From Silene conica (Eukaryota > Streptophyta > Magnoliopsida > Caryophyllales > Caryophyllaceae): a DNA stretch of 64,000 bases. Both the position numbers and the translations under genes were made by a program. Shown one piece after another: positions 33,914-46,364 of the stretch; the stretch's first letter is position 1, and each line of letters starts with the position of its first letter. The notes under the pieces are model-generated. The model did not search any database. It worked only from the letters and a program-made list of their open reading frames with translations, and was not told where the DNA came from. The DNA lies in the NCBI GenBank assembly GCA_029255685.2, contig CM055311.2, positions 59,107,048 through 59,171,047 of the forward strand. The letters run 5' to 3'.

Positions 33914-36900
33914 TCACTTGATTGGAGCAAGAATGGTGTATATTAACAGAAAGGAGACGATGATTATAGCCCCGAAAAGAGTGAACTTAGGGCTTGTCCA
34001 TAACATGAGGTTTGATTTCTCCGTTCTCTTAATGGGATCAACTTCCTCGGAGAGGGGATAATTTGACCGCCTTGGATTCCAACTCACATACTTGTTAGGA
34101 GAAAACTGCGAGAACAGACTCTTTTTACTCTGCTTCTTGAAGCGTGTCCACGCTTTGTCCCAATCTGTTGAAAATTTGTCACCTACAAAAAGACCCGGCA
34201 AGTTTAAGTTCTTTTTTTTTTTTTTATGAAAGGCAAGTATAATATATCAAAAACCAAAGTCAAAATTACAAGGAGAAACTATATTAGTTACAACTATAGC
34301 CTCGACCTTGTGCTTGTCTGCTTCTAATATGCTAGCATATGCAACCCCAAGCTTGCTAAAACAATCTAACAGACCCTTAATGACGCTGCCTCACTTATTG
34401 CCATCCAGCCATGTCTCAAAAGCAACTGAGCACATTCTGATTGACACAAATTCTGTTCCTCACCAGTATTCCTGCTATTCCCAACTGAACACAATCTGCC
34501 AGAGAAGCATTCAGTGCACAGGACCTCTACCGCTCACTGCTGCCAGTCACTGCCTCTAACACAGATTCTGAACAGCACAACCAGACCTGCTACTGTCCAA
34601 TCTCGTGCCAAACAAAACTCTGCCCAGCACGGAACTCATAGCCTCCCAGAAGCCACTTATTCACTACTCGCAGTCTGAACAGAAAGTTCAGAACCGCTCT
34701 TCTGTATTCAACACTGATGAACAGACCCCTGACTAAGTCTGCATCAGTCCAGCCCCAATTCTGCTACTCTACTGCTCCATACGGACCAACATCTGCCCAG
34801 CAATCCGCTTGCTTGCTCCAGACCCAACCATTTCGCATACCAAGAGGATGCCTGTTATTATTCAACCCTGCTGCACTCAATACTGCTGCTTAGACAGCCC
34901 AAACTCCTACCAACTGCCATATATCAGCAGCCCTGAAACATGCATTCCAGACCAGCATTACATCTGCAGTATCCTGGCAGACTGCCCTCTGAACTTCCTG
35001 CACTGCCATTCAAAGTCAGCCTGCTCACCCAGACCATGCCCATCAGCTACACCACTGCTAGCGCTTATTCCAAGACACTCACAAAGACCTGCCAGCCTAT
35101 GAGGAGACCCACAGACTGGATTGTTCATCCATAGATGCTGCACACTACTGCGCTGCTGCACCAGCAACAGTACAGCCCCAGGATTACACCTGCAGCATCA
35201 TAGTACAGCAGCCACCTGCCCTTTCCTGGCCCCTTCCTGCTGGACCCCAATGCCTCTTTTCTGCTTCCCTACAACCTGCCAGACTACCTGTGATAGTGCC
35301 GGGAATTGAGTGGCATCCATAGTTGCTGACACTCTAGTATTGTCTTCCCCTGAGCCCACAAAACCTCTTTTCCTAGTTTGTTGTAGCACGTCCTTAAAAG
35401 ACTGGGCCCCAACAACAGACTCATTGTAACTTCGAACAACTCGCTGATTGCCCACAGCCTTCCTAGCTGCATTAGGTTTCCCCGAGCTGTCTCCTTTCCT
35501 GCATAGCCTAGTTTCATGCCCCATTCCCTTACAGTTTTGGCACGACACCGGTCTCCACTCATATTCAACGCGCACCCTTATCACAACTCCATTTTCATCC
35601 TTGAATGCTATCTGCTCAGGAAGTTTATGATTCACCTGCAATTCAACCATAACCCGAGCATACCCCAACCGAGTTTTACTCTCTGTTGTTGCATCACTCT
35701 TAACAAAATTTCCAACAATACTTGCTATTTTGGGAAGCCCTTTCCCCCAACATTTCAATGGAAGTTGGTGTAATTTAATCCAGGCTGGCACTGCCTGAAT
35801 ATCGTCTAACCTCATGTCCAAATCTTTCGCCCATGGTTTCACAATAAGAGGCTTGTTATCAAAAAGATAGTGTCCCAATTGTAACACATGTTCTTGCTTC
35901 TCCAAAGTTTTGAATTGCACTAAGAAAACTCCTTTTTGTAAGAAAGAAATTTTATCAAAGTCGTATTTTGCCCAAATCCGTCTCACGAAACCCTCAATGA
36001 CAGCCCAAGGGGGATTTGCACCCAAAATACAACACCATAACAGAAGGCTTCCAATAATCAATTTCATCAACAACATCCTCTATTTCCAATTGGATAAGAT
36101 TTTCTAAATCAAAATCACAATCAGCGCCTGTTATCGACATCACCAGCAATCGACTTTTCCTCATTCTCAACATCTGTCTCATCTAATAAGCCAATAATCG
36201 AGTTAATATTCTGAGACTCACCGGTAATGAAGTCACCAAGGGCAGTCTCCGGTCCCGGATCCTCCTTATCTGATGCACGCCCTTCATACCCCATATCCAA
36301 AGGCACGGATTCGGAAACAGTACTCTGTTTCCCAGACGCTACTGGGACACACCGACCTACTGCTTCCTCGCCATGACCAGAATCATCCTTCTCCCCAATT
36401 CCATTGCTGAAATTGGCATTCTCCTCAACCCCTTCACTGAAAGTGACGATATCCGATTTATTTAACCCTCTCCAACCACGGAGGTTGGCTTCCCGTTGCT
36501 TCTGAACCTTCGATTTCCGACCCATGGCAGCAAGGTGCCGGCCACAGGCCCTGGAAGCCACAAAATCCAGCCGCAAGTATAAGTTCCTTTGTTATAGGTG
36601 AACATAACACATCCATGAATATTCTGAGAAATGTCCACTTTTATTTAGTGCATTAAGCACAATGCTTCATTACAAAGCAAAGCATAAGTTTGTTCGTGTA
36701 CCAAGTACCACGTCATACGGAGTACGGAGTACTATGCTAGACATCAGTCCCTAAAGAAGCTCAGATCACATTCGAAAAGTATATGAAACCAACTAGTACT
36801 TTGGCTGCTATAGAACTTTAAAAAGTCACCCAAAAGAAAAACCTGGCCTCGTAGATAATCAAGGTGGTAGTACAATCATACTGCACTGAGTTGTGTGGCA

Positions 36901-39584
36901 GTTTCACCAAAATGTTTTCTATCATGTCCATGGAACTTCAACATATATGTTGGTGCTCACACTTAAACCCTTTAGGTTTGATCAAGGGTAATAATGTAAT
37001 ACAGGTACGGTACCATCGCATATAGTTTACTACATCTAAGAAGTGGACAATTAATTTTGGGCAGCCTGAAATGGAAATATGGACAATAGTTCAGGGATGA
37101 TGCTTGAATAATAAGGAATGGCACGTCGATGAAAATGAATTAGAAACGGCATTTGCCGGTTTGTCCTTTCTACAGCTTCATGTAAGAAGGCCCTTATACC
37201 CAACTATACGGTAAAGGATTTTCAATAAAGTTATCATTAAGATTGAAGATTAATCAACTTCCAAATCCAATCCGTCAACAATGTTTAAGAGTCAATTGCC
37301 CACAAGCCATGGGAGAAGAACACTCGTCACTAGCGGTGTGATTCACACTTTATTAGGGACGACTGTGACAAAACACACAAGGAAAAATGGTAGCCAGGTA
37401 TTTCGGAACTTTATGTCACGATAGAGAAGCTCGGTAGCCAACAAAGACATAATGTGTCTGAAAAAATATATATATATATTCTTCCTCAACAACATTTCCC
37501 TACGGCCGCTAAGGCAAGGAAAGGGGATCAGATATGTTCACAAGCTTACCTCTATGTTAAAAGTTAAAACTTAAAAGGTCAAAGATGTACCTCACCCTAT
37601 TATTATAACGTCTAACTCTCTCCTCTCCAAAGATATTCCCCTTTTAGCAAAATTTAGTCCCAATCTCCTTGTAAAACCCCAATATATACACAAAATGCAA
37701 TTAATTATCGTTCACTACTCTACCCAGTGTTACTCAGACACGCCAACACGTGTCGGTGTCGAAATTGAAGTGTCGAAGTGTCGTGTCGTGTCGGACACCG
37801 ACACGTGTCTGACAAGCGACACGGCAGTTAAGCTAAGTGTCGGAGTAACATAGACTCTACCCGATTATATCTCTCCCCACCCCTCATTCCCTCAACACTA
37901 TTAACCCCCTATCACTTCACCATCACCATACAAACCCACCAGGCAGCCATCACCAACAATGAACTTACACACTCCCTGCGAGTGGTGACCACTCTGACAA
38001 GCACCACGCGGTAACCAACACCAACCCTCGTGCACCACAAATGCTTTCAGAGTCGCTTCTTCCAATTCAAATTCTTATAAAAAACTAGAAAGTCAAAGGA
38101 ATTTCCTTAGAAATTCAGAAGATTTCTCCTCACTCCTCACCTTCAGCACAGACCATCAAGTTATAAAAGAAGCGAGCTTCCACAGCCTTGTTGGTCCAGA
38201 ACGCAGACCACAGGCAACTATTTTAGCGTCAATATATTAGACCAAGCCAAACCTCAAACATTTTATCAAGAAGTTTGCACTTAACAGCAAGTCTTCAATC
38301 TGAGTCTGGAGTCTGGACACTAATTACACAAACGGCCAACAAAAAAAATACAAACTTTTCTACTTATAAACCAAGTTTGATTTGTTCATTTGAGTGGCTG
38401 TGATTATCTTTAAATGTCGTTCTCAAGCAAAACGGCATAATTGAGGTGGAGTGAGCCCTGAAAGCGTGACTTTTAAGGGAAAGCAAGAACCCGCTTCTTC
38501 TAAAGTACTACATCCAAAAATTTCCACATATTAAATCCTACATACAATGAGTACAGATAAGTATATCACGTTTTCCGTGATATGTTCAACATCAGTTGGA
38601 AACAAACCAGTAGAATATTACTAAGAGTCATTACAAAGTAGGAAGCATAAGAAACGGATATGGGAATGCTGCAAGTCAAAGCCAATACACCTAGGGTTGT
38701 TTGGTTCAAGTGGTTGAAATGAAATGGATTAAAATGTGATATTCTGGAGGAGCCCGCTGGAATGTAGACATACTCCCTCCATCCCAGAAGATGGATTGAT
38801 CATGTTTAGCTAGAGTTCATCTATAAAAGGTCGGTATTACCCATGAGCCTTGATTCCTTGAAAGGTTGATGTATGCCAGGTGAAGGGCCCAGAATGTAGA
38901 AAGCTGTATCCTTATGTTAGAGTTAGAGGTTGTTGCAATTTTTTTAAAATCAGTTTCTCCTTTGATCAGTGACCCCTAAGTCCTAATTGATGAAATTTAG
39001 GCTATGAACAAAGAAGATTTTCCAACTTGATATAAATATTGGGAGAACCCAGCCGAAAGCTAGCTCAAAGGGTGGTGGAGCGCAATTCTACATAAATCCT
39101 ACATCAAGCCTCCCATACCATGCAATGGACCATAACAATGGTCCTCAAATTTCCAAGGTTAATTAAGTGTTGATACGCCGATAGCCCGACAGAGAGCATG
39201 AGTTTGTGGGCATGAATCAGAAGCCTTGAGAAAACCAAATTCTGGTGAAACCCCATTAATCCATTATAGTGGTAAAAATGCATAATTGCTCCAATCAAAC
39301 CCATACTTAAGAAACAGCACACCCAGTTGAGAATTTTGATTTCAAGAAAATAGAGAAAAACAAAAGGAAACATAATTGGTATGATAAATAAACGCAGTGA
39401 ATAAGCAAGCATACATACCAGTGTTGCTGTTATTGTCTTTAGCATCATCATCTCCTTTCCTGGAGCAAAAGGTAGTGAAGGGCTTTTTGAGTAAGGGATT
39501 ATGTGATTGTTTAAAAGATAGCAAGTTGAGGGAGAAGGATGAGGAGGTTTGGCTTCGTTTCGGCACCACTACCATTACATCCAT
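33914..39584 (-). CDS. Small, probably plastid-targeted membrane protein
   Basis: Two exons: 39584-39419 (166 bp, ends before GTATGTATGC) and 34182-33914 (269 bp, after TTTTTGTAG). They join in phase to give 144 residues. The first about 45 residues are Ser/Lys-rich and basic, like a chloroplast transit peptide. The middle (DWDKAWTRFKKQ, LFSQFSPNKYVSW, YPLSEEVDPIKRTEKSN) looks strongly conserved. One membrane span follows near the C-terminus (FTLFGAIIIVSFLLIYTILA). I do not recognise a named family and assign no function. The 5.2-kb intron contains an L1 insertion in the same orientation 30 bp from the acceptor, which might affect splicing. Confidence 0.72.
34212..36572 (-). mobile_element. 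L1-type LINE without ORF2
   Basis: Poly(A) tail seen as T14 at 34212-34225. Flanked by 14-bp target duplications GCAAGTTTAAGTTC (34198-34211) and GCAAGTATAAGTTC (36573-36586), one mismatch. The inside has a decayed ORF1 (35198-36525) and about 970 bp of CTGC/CAGC-rich non-coding DNA, but no endonuclease or reverse transcriptase. Sits in the intron of the small membrane protein gene. Confidence 0.88.
35198..36525 (-). pseudogene. LINE ORF1 (DUF4283 and CCHC knuckle)
   Basis: Start codon at 36523-36525 (MGRKSKVQKQREANLRGW). An acidic N-terminal region is followed by a DUF4283-like RNA-binding part (FLQKGVFLVQFKTLEKQ, PLIVKPWAKDLDM, PAWIKLHQLPLKCW) and a zinc knuckle CQNCKGMGHETRLC at about 35500-35545. 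At least two frameshifts, near 36120 and 36045, break it. In plant L1 elements this protein binds the element RNA. Confidence 0.85.
36587..39418. other. Remainder of the long intron
   Basis: No coding sequence recognised. 37725-37855 is a compact inverted-repeat element (AGTGTTACTCAGACAC ... GTGTCGGAGTAACA) rich in GTGTCG/CGACAC. 38690-38800 carries remnants of a GTTTGGTTCAA...GAAATGG element and a lone CTCCCTCC Stowaway-like end. The rest is unremarkable intron. Confidence 0.4.
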
Positions 39585-40339
39585 TTCTTTCTTCTTCTTC
39601 TTCTTATTCTTATTCTACTGCATTGCCTTCCTCTCTTCCTTTGCTTTACTTGACTATTCCCTAGTCCGTACTTCGTACTCCACTGCCTACCGGCCACACA
39701 CTTTCCTCAATAATTATTGTGTGACTATGGGCATGTATAAAAAAAAACAGATTTTTATGATGGAGACATTTATTTAATTTAGTAAGTCTTGCTTGCGACG
39801 GGTCACCACTTGTGACGGATATTTTGTGAGGTAAAATGGATAGAAAATGAGTTAGTGGAGAAAGGGGACCACATAAATAGTGTTGGAGAGAGAAAAAAAG
39901 TGGGTATTTTGTGAGAGTAAACGGTATCCGTCGCAAGCTTGCGACGGATAGTGCCGTTGCAAATAAGAATTGTGTTATTTAATTTACCGTCCCAAATAAC
40001 TCTCCCTCAAATATTTGGTTTGATTAATTACAGACCTCTATTTTAGTTATTATGTTCTTTATTTGTCAGTTTATTCTAAATTTGTTCTTATATTTTGATT
40101 AACTCTACTAAAACACTATTTTGTTTTATAGTAAAATGTTTTTGAAAGAATTTTTCTAATAATTTTTTTTTTGTGACGGTTTATAAATTATACTATACAG
40201 TATACCGTTATTAATTTGTTTGGTATGACTATTTGTTATATCTATTTGTAAATCATATTTCACATATTACACATATCACATATATTTGTATAAAGTTTAG
40301 TTATAAAACTTAAGAATCTTATGTATGCAAGAATAAAAT
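39585..40339. other. Upstream region of the small membrane protein gene, with MITE
   Basis: CTT/TTC-rich stretch at 39585-39620 just upstream of the start codon. 39790-39960 is an inverted-repeat MITE (GTCTTGCTTGCGACGG ... CCGTCGCAAGCTTGCGACGG), related to the element at 58747-58990. The remainder is AT-rich. Confidence 0.45.
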
Positions 40340-40537
40340 ATAAGATTAAGAAAACGGTTTTCATACCATCTTAAATTGAACGAACTATTGGGCACAAGTA
40401 AGGTCTTCTACCTTCACTTGTTCTTGAGCTAACAATGGTTAGGATGATCTTCCAATACCAAGCTTCAAATGCAAAAGCACTCCTCTCGTTGCACCCAAAA
40501 TTTAACCCAAATTATCACTACTAATATTAACTAGATA

Positions 40538-43500
40538 TCTATACAATATTATTAAAAGGTAACATAAAATGTCACATAGACAATGCCACCTAGCATTAAC
40601 AAAAAGCCATGTCACTTATTACACATGACATGGAGCCACATCACTATTTCTTATTTTAAAGAGAAAAAGAAAAAAAAATTAAACATTAAATGTAAATAAG
40701 TTATCATACATTAACCTTTGGCCTTTTTAATTTCTACATAAATCAAATAACAATTAAAAATCCAAATTCCTAATAAACTTAAAATATCGATGTTTATTGT
40801 TAGAATATTTTAAGCAACAAATAAATACCATATAATTCTAATTTTTACGCTGTTTATAAAAAAATAAAAATTTGAAAATATTAAAGGAATTAACCTTTTA
40901 ATTTTTTAAACTAAAAGATGAAACTTTAAATCAAAATTTATAGTAACTCATTTTATAACTTACTAATAAAAAAATATAATATTGAAAAATATTAAAACTA
41001 TACTACATAATTTTGTATATTAAAGCAAACCTTTCACATTCATCCATATTTATGAATAAATTAAATTTGATAATAATGAAAAATTATGCTCAAAAGTCAC
41101 AAAATTTTATTACATATTTATGTATATATTAAATTTGTCATAAAACACATCATCAATTGACTATAAATGTTTGATGGAAGACAACATTTGTGAGTGAAAA
41201 TTAAAGCTAATATATTTTTTACTCCCATCGTCATCAACAGAATTGTTTGTGTCAATAATTTTTCTTATAAATAATGTATCAATATCTAGGTAAGTATATT
41301 AAGGTAAGGTAGTTTTATTATGGTTTTAAATTAATTAATTAATTAATTATTATTTTTTAAAAAATTTCATTGTTTATGAAGTGCTCATTCTCCCTATTTT
41401 AATTTTAAGTGTTGTTTTGTTCTTATTATTTAGGTGCTATCAAGATTTGTGTATTGTCATACTCAAAGGTAAATATACTTACATCTTTATGACTCAATGC
41501 ACTTTTTTTTTCATTATTTTAGGGAAAACTTGAATAAATAACGAAAAGGTTTTTAATCACATATATCAAATTCCACCATTTTGTGCGTTATTAATACTCA
41601 ATGATATTTTTGTAGGGATGGTTCATGAGAGAAACAAGACTATATGAAGAAGGAAAATACTTGAATTGCTTAAAAAAATTATCCATCCACTCCACTCAAT
41701 AATATATCATAACAAAAAAAAATAGTATTTCATAAGCTTTCAAATGTATGTTTTATTTTGGAATGTGTTGTTTTCTTATTTATCATTTTCTTTTGGAAAA
41801 TCACCCATAGAATGAAATTGGAGTTGCGTGAATATCAATCTTTCAACAAGTTGGACCAACAACTTTTTATTGACATATATAATGGCAAAAAGTACATTAT
41901 TATCTAATATTTATACGTTCATGTCATATTATCTAATGTACATATCTTATAAAATGTAATGAGAATTGAATGAGATATGTAGTATGCAACTATTTTTCTT
42001 GAATTTATCATTTATGAAAAAAAGTACATTTTAGAATTATTGGCAAATTCATATAGATGTTATATTAAGACTGACATTGATTAAACTTCATAAATATACT
42101 ACTATAAAAATATGATTTATGAGACTATTGAGATTTTATATAAAAGGCCCCCAATCATATATATTTTAAGTTTTTTCCATTAGAGTATTTATCATTCTCA
42201 AAAACAGAAAGAACAAAAGAAAAACAATCCAATTCGATGCATTTAATTTGTTTTTTTCATTTTCATTTTCATTTTCATATATTATTGCTAAAAACATTTA
42301 GTTTTATTACATGTCGTTTTCAATAATTATCACGAAACTTAATTAATTTAACCTATTAACTTTTTAAAGTTGTTAGTATAACTTAATTAATATGGCACAA
42401 TAAATATTTTAATAGAAGTACATTTTTAACACCTGAAATATAAGAACCGTGAGTATAAAAAGGTATTGACAAATAAAACAAATAGGCAATGTCATGAACT
42501 CATGGTATACAGAGAGACATAGATTATTCTTAAATAAATTAAATTTTCTATATACATCCTTGTAAGTGTCATATTTTTTACTCTTTCGGAAAAATGTTTT
42601 TATATCATAATTATTTTTTGTCTCTAATTTATACTTAATTAATATCGTGTATTAAAGTTGTAAGATTATTATTGTATCATAATTAAGATAGCACAATAAA
42701 TATCTTAATGACTTTTTTAACACCCAAGAATACAAGGGATAAACATAAGAAATGATTAATAAATAAAACAAATAGACATGAACTCAGGAGTTACTTTCCG
42801 AAATAGGCGATTTTCAACAATTAATTAACGAAATAGATAACTTTTCAAATTTATTATCGAAAATGGGTCCACGTAGGATCGGACTTCCCGAATCTGGGCA
42901 AGGAATCAAGTCGCTGTGGGGGTGAGCGACTTGATTTCCCCTGTTTTCCCCTATTTCCCACTTCCCCCAATTTCACCCAAAACAAAACTCTATTGTACAC
43001 CATTGTCATCTTCATCCAGCATTATTAAAAAAACACAGGACAATAATACACCATTTCCCAAAGCTACAATCTCACTTCCTCCTTCCTTTTTAAACCCAAA
43101 ACCTTTGCTTTTCTCCACCCTAGTTAAAAACTTGTTCATTTCCCAATTTCACCTCTTTATTCCTCTATATCTTCAACACTCCCCAAATTCCTCTATTTCA
43201 AAAAGACCAATTGGCGAGACCGGCGATCGTAGGAACCAATTAACGCTTTCCATGAAAGGTTGTCCTCCTGCATCTAATACAAATAAATTGTTGCTCATCG
43301 ACAACCCTAAAGCTAAATAAAGCTTGAAATTGAGGTAAAAGATAGAGGAACTTGAGTGATAGGGTAATAATGGTGATGATTGAACGGCTGAAGGCAAACG
43401 AAAGGGAAAAAAAAAGGATAATTAAGAGTTGGTATTCCTGAAAAAAAGAAGAGAGATAGAGAAAGAACTCAAAGAAGTAGGTCGCTGGCTCCCACAGCGA

Positions 43501-44560
43501 TTTTACTGGGGGAAGGATTTTCTTTTTTCGGTCAGTTGCGAGTCGCTCACCCCCTAAGCGACTTGTTGTTGGTATAATTTTTTGGATATGGTCGCTGTTC
43601 GGGTAGGCGACTTGAATACGAACCTAGCTTCGGTGATGACGTGGACCCATTTTCGGTAATAAATTTTAAAAGTTACCTATTTCGTTAATTAATTGTTGAA
43701 AATCACCTATTTCGGAAAATAACTCTGAACTCAGGGTAAAAGGAGATTATAGATTAACATTATATAAGACTAGATTTATGTACATCCTTGCCATGCAAGT
43801 TTTTTTATTTTTTATTTTTGTAATCATTCTATTTTTTAATATCGCAAAATAGTTTTATACTCCCTCGGTTCATTAAAGTTTTACCACCCAATTAACTTAA
43901 TATATATGAGAAGTATTATATTGAAGTGAGCTGATAAAAGTTGAATGAAGGGAGTATTATAATTATCTTTTGTCTCCAATTTTATTATTTGGTGTATTAG
44001 CTCTTCTCAAACTATCTTAACCGACTTATTTTGTGAACAATATTCGATATGCTTTTTAGGATCTTGGACAATCTCAATGAAGATAGATTATTCAACCGAT
44101 TATTCGTAGTCCGTGGCGCCACGATTATAGACTTTTTACATTATTTACAAGCGAGATTTATATCTGTGGTATGATAAACACATGTAAGAATAAATGTTTG
44201 ATTAGATATATATCTACTAATTTCTATCATGACGTAGTATGAGTAAGCCCAAATAGTTGGATTTTTCGTATCATATATGCAATATGACCATTATATATGT
44301 AGTTCTCAAAGAGGTTTCAATTACTGAATATAGATCTATTATTTCAATTGTTATGCTAACTGTGGTAGACTCCAAATTATATAAATATAAATACTCATAT
44401 ATAGTACATTTTTCTAACTAGATAATATAAATTACTTTTGATCATTAATTGTTACTAAAATTGTAAAGATTAATTTTAAATATTAAAACATTAGTTGAAA
44501 TAACGACTTTAACCTTAATATTTAAAACAACCCGTGCTTTCTGCACGGGTACAAAACTAG
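40538..44560 (+). mobile_element. Helitron, non-autonomous, 4.0 kb
   Basis: Starts TCTATACAATATTATTAAAA and ends with an 8-bp-stem hairpin (ACCCGTGC TTTCT GCACGGGT, 44530-44550) followed by ACAAAACTAG at 44560. It sits between host A (40537) and T (44561), as Helitrons do, without target duplication. No Rep/helicase frame. AT-rich interior; a Mutator-type element is nested at 42788-43725. Confidence 0.85.
42788..43725. mobile_element. Mutator-type element with GTCGCT palindromes
   Basis: Inverted ends GAGTTA(C/T)TTTCCGAAATAGG extend about 80-100 bp. A perfect 9-bp duplication TGAACTCAG lies at 42779-42787 and 43726-43734. Just inside the ends are repeated AGTCGCT/AGCGACT inverted words (near 42910, 43480, 43540, 43590). 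A 134-codon frame at 42916-43320 ends LLLIDNPKAK; no family recognised. It may be a captured fragment or chance. Nested in the Helitron. Confidence 0.88.
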
Positions 44561-44785
44561 TTAGTAATAATAAGACCTTATTATTATCTTACTAATGTTA
44601 TAGTTATTACTAAACTAGTAATACTTATTTTGTATTAGTGACAAGTATGAAAGGAGGAAAAAAATTGGAGGTTTTGCATGTCTAAAACTAAGAGTGAAAT
44701 GAGCAAACAATTTGCCAATTATAAGAGCCAAAAACCGCCCAAAAGAAGAGCCCTTAGTGGTCATGCTTTTCTCTTATTTTAATAT

Positions 44786-45623
44786 GAGTACATTAACAAA
44801 AACTCCCTTCAATATACCACTTTTCAAAATTAACTACCTTATGAAAACTTTTTAATTTTTTACCTCCAAAAGATACACTCTGATCAAAATTTGCACCCCA
44901 AGTGACTTTCTGGTGAAAAATACTAAAATATAACCGATTTGCCCTTACTTTTGTTTTAACCTAACAACTTCCTCCTTCTGATTCTTCATTTCACAAATGA
45001 CAACCCATTTGCAATTAGTATACTAAATGTAATGCATAATTCGAAGCTACCAAGGAGCAAATTAAACCCCAATTTAAGTTTGCACAAAAGCTAAAAAAAA
45101 TGCAGAAAACCCTAAATGTTTGAAACAAAATGCAGAAAAATTGAACCCCAATTTAACTTTACAAAAATCGAAACCCTAATTCGAAACTAGCAAAGAGCAA
45201 AATAAAATCGAATTGGGGAAAAAGATGAACACTATAGTAATTGCAAATTAAAATAAAAAATGGAGATGAAAAAGAGGAACATACCTTAATTTGGGAAAGT
45301 TGGGGAAATTTTGAGGAAGTAAGTGTATGAATATAAAGAAATGTAAAAAATAAGAAAGAAGATGAAAATGGGGTAAGGTAAAATAAATGAAAGAAGATGA
45401 AATTGGGTAAAAATATGAAAGAAAGACCAGAAGGGCAAAATCGTCCAACAAATTCAATTAAATTAAGAATATCCTATTTTTGACGGAATATGCTCCATTT
45501 CCCTCACTTAGGGTGCAAATTTTGATCAGAGTGTATCTTTTGGGGGTAAAATATTAAAAAGTTTTCATAAGGGAGTTAATTTTAAAAAATGGTATATTTA
45601 AGGGAGTTTTTGTTAATTTACTC
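44786..45623. mobile_element. Mutator-type (MULE) non-autonomous element
   Basis: Inverted repeats of about 120 bp beginning GAGTA(C/A)ATTAACAAAAACTC, with a perfect 9-bp duplication TTTTAATAT at 44777-44785 and 45624-45632. No coding region. Inserted in the copia-like LTR just right of the Helitron. Confidence 0.9.
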
Positions 45624-46364
45624 TTTTAATATCATGGAAGGTGTAGAGTAGGGTTGTCATACTAATTATTAGCTATCATCATTGTGTTTTTAGCATCTTA
45701 CAATAACTACATCATAAACCCAAAAGGAGGGCTGGTGTATCCAATACACACGGCTCAATGGTTACAAATGAGTCAATTTTGTCTTATAATATTTATTCCA
45801 CAAATGTTTATAACTCTTATGTTTAATTATCTTACATAATTAAATATTAATTTGATCAAATAACAATTATGTGAGACAATTTAATGTTTATTATACACTC
45901 ACCTTAATTATTTAGTAATATTTTACCATTATATCAACATATAATGAGTCCCATAATAACTAGTTAGTTAAATTTACAACATCTTGCAAATATAAATAAT
46001 TAATTATCTCTACCTCAAAATCTTTATAACACCTCAACTTAATTTAGTGAATTAACATATTAATCACTAAAGCGAATCTTATTCAACCACATTAAAATAA
46101 GATATAAATTCTAACTCATACATTTAAGGGATTAATCAATTTGTATTGCATACAATTAATTAATTATCAATTTGGGCCTCATCCTTTAGGTGTGACCTTA
46201 AGGAATCAACTGATCACCACCATCATATGACAGTAATGTCAAACTCTAGTCAGTCAATCATTATTGATAAATGTTGATCAATTGACTATATAATGTATCA
46301 TCTCTTTCGTATTTTAATTATATGTGATCGCACTATTATTGAGGACATATACCCCAATAATCTC

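Larger units (their letters stand above)
40340..46364 (-). mobile_element. Copia-like 3' LTR, split by Helitron and MULE
   Basis: The minus strand of 46364 starts ATTGGGGTATATGTCCTC, right after a polypurine-like GGACAAGTGAGAGATT, so this is a 3' LTR. Its 5' half (45633-46364) is homologous to the LTR at 21426-22372 and to 54488-55030; the far end (about 40340-40537) resembles 21540-21660. After removing the Helitron (40538-44560) and the Mutator-type element (44786-45623) about 1.1-1.2 kb remain. The left boundary is uncertain. Confidence 0.6.

Noticed and set aside
34308..35309. Several plus-strand Cys/Pro/Ser-rich frames
   Set aside because: They fall in the CTGC-rich tail of the L1 element on the antisense strand, overlap in different frames and match nothing known.
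45248..45457. Hydrophobic 69-codon minus frame
   Set aside because: Lies inside a non-autonomous Mutator-type element, Phe/Leu-rich from AT-rich DNA, no start context or domain.
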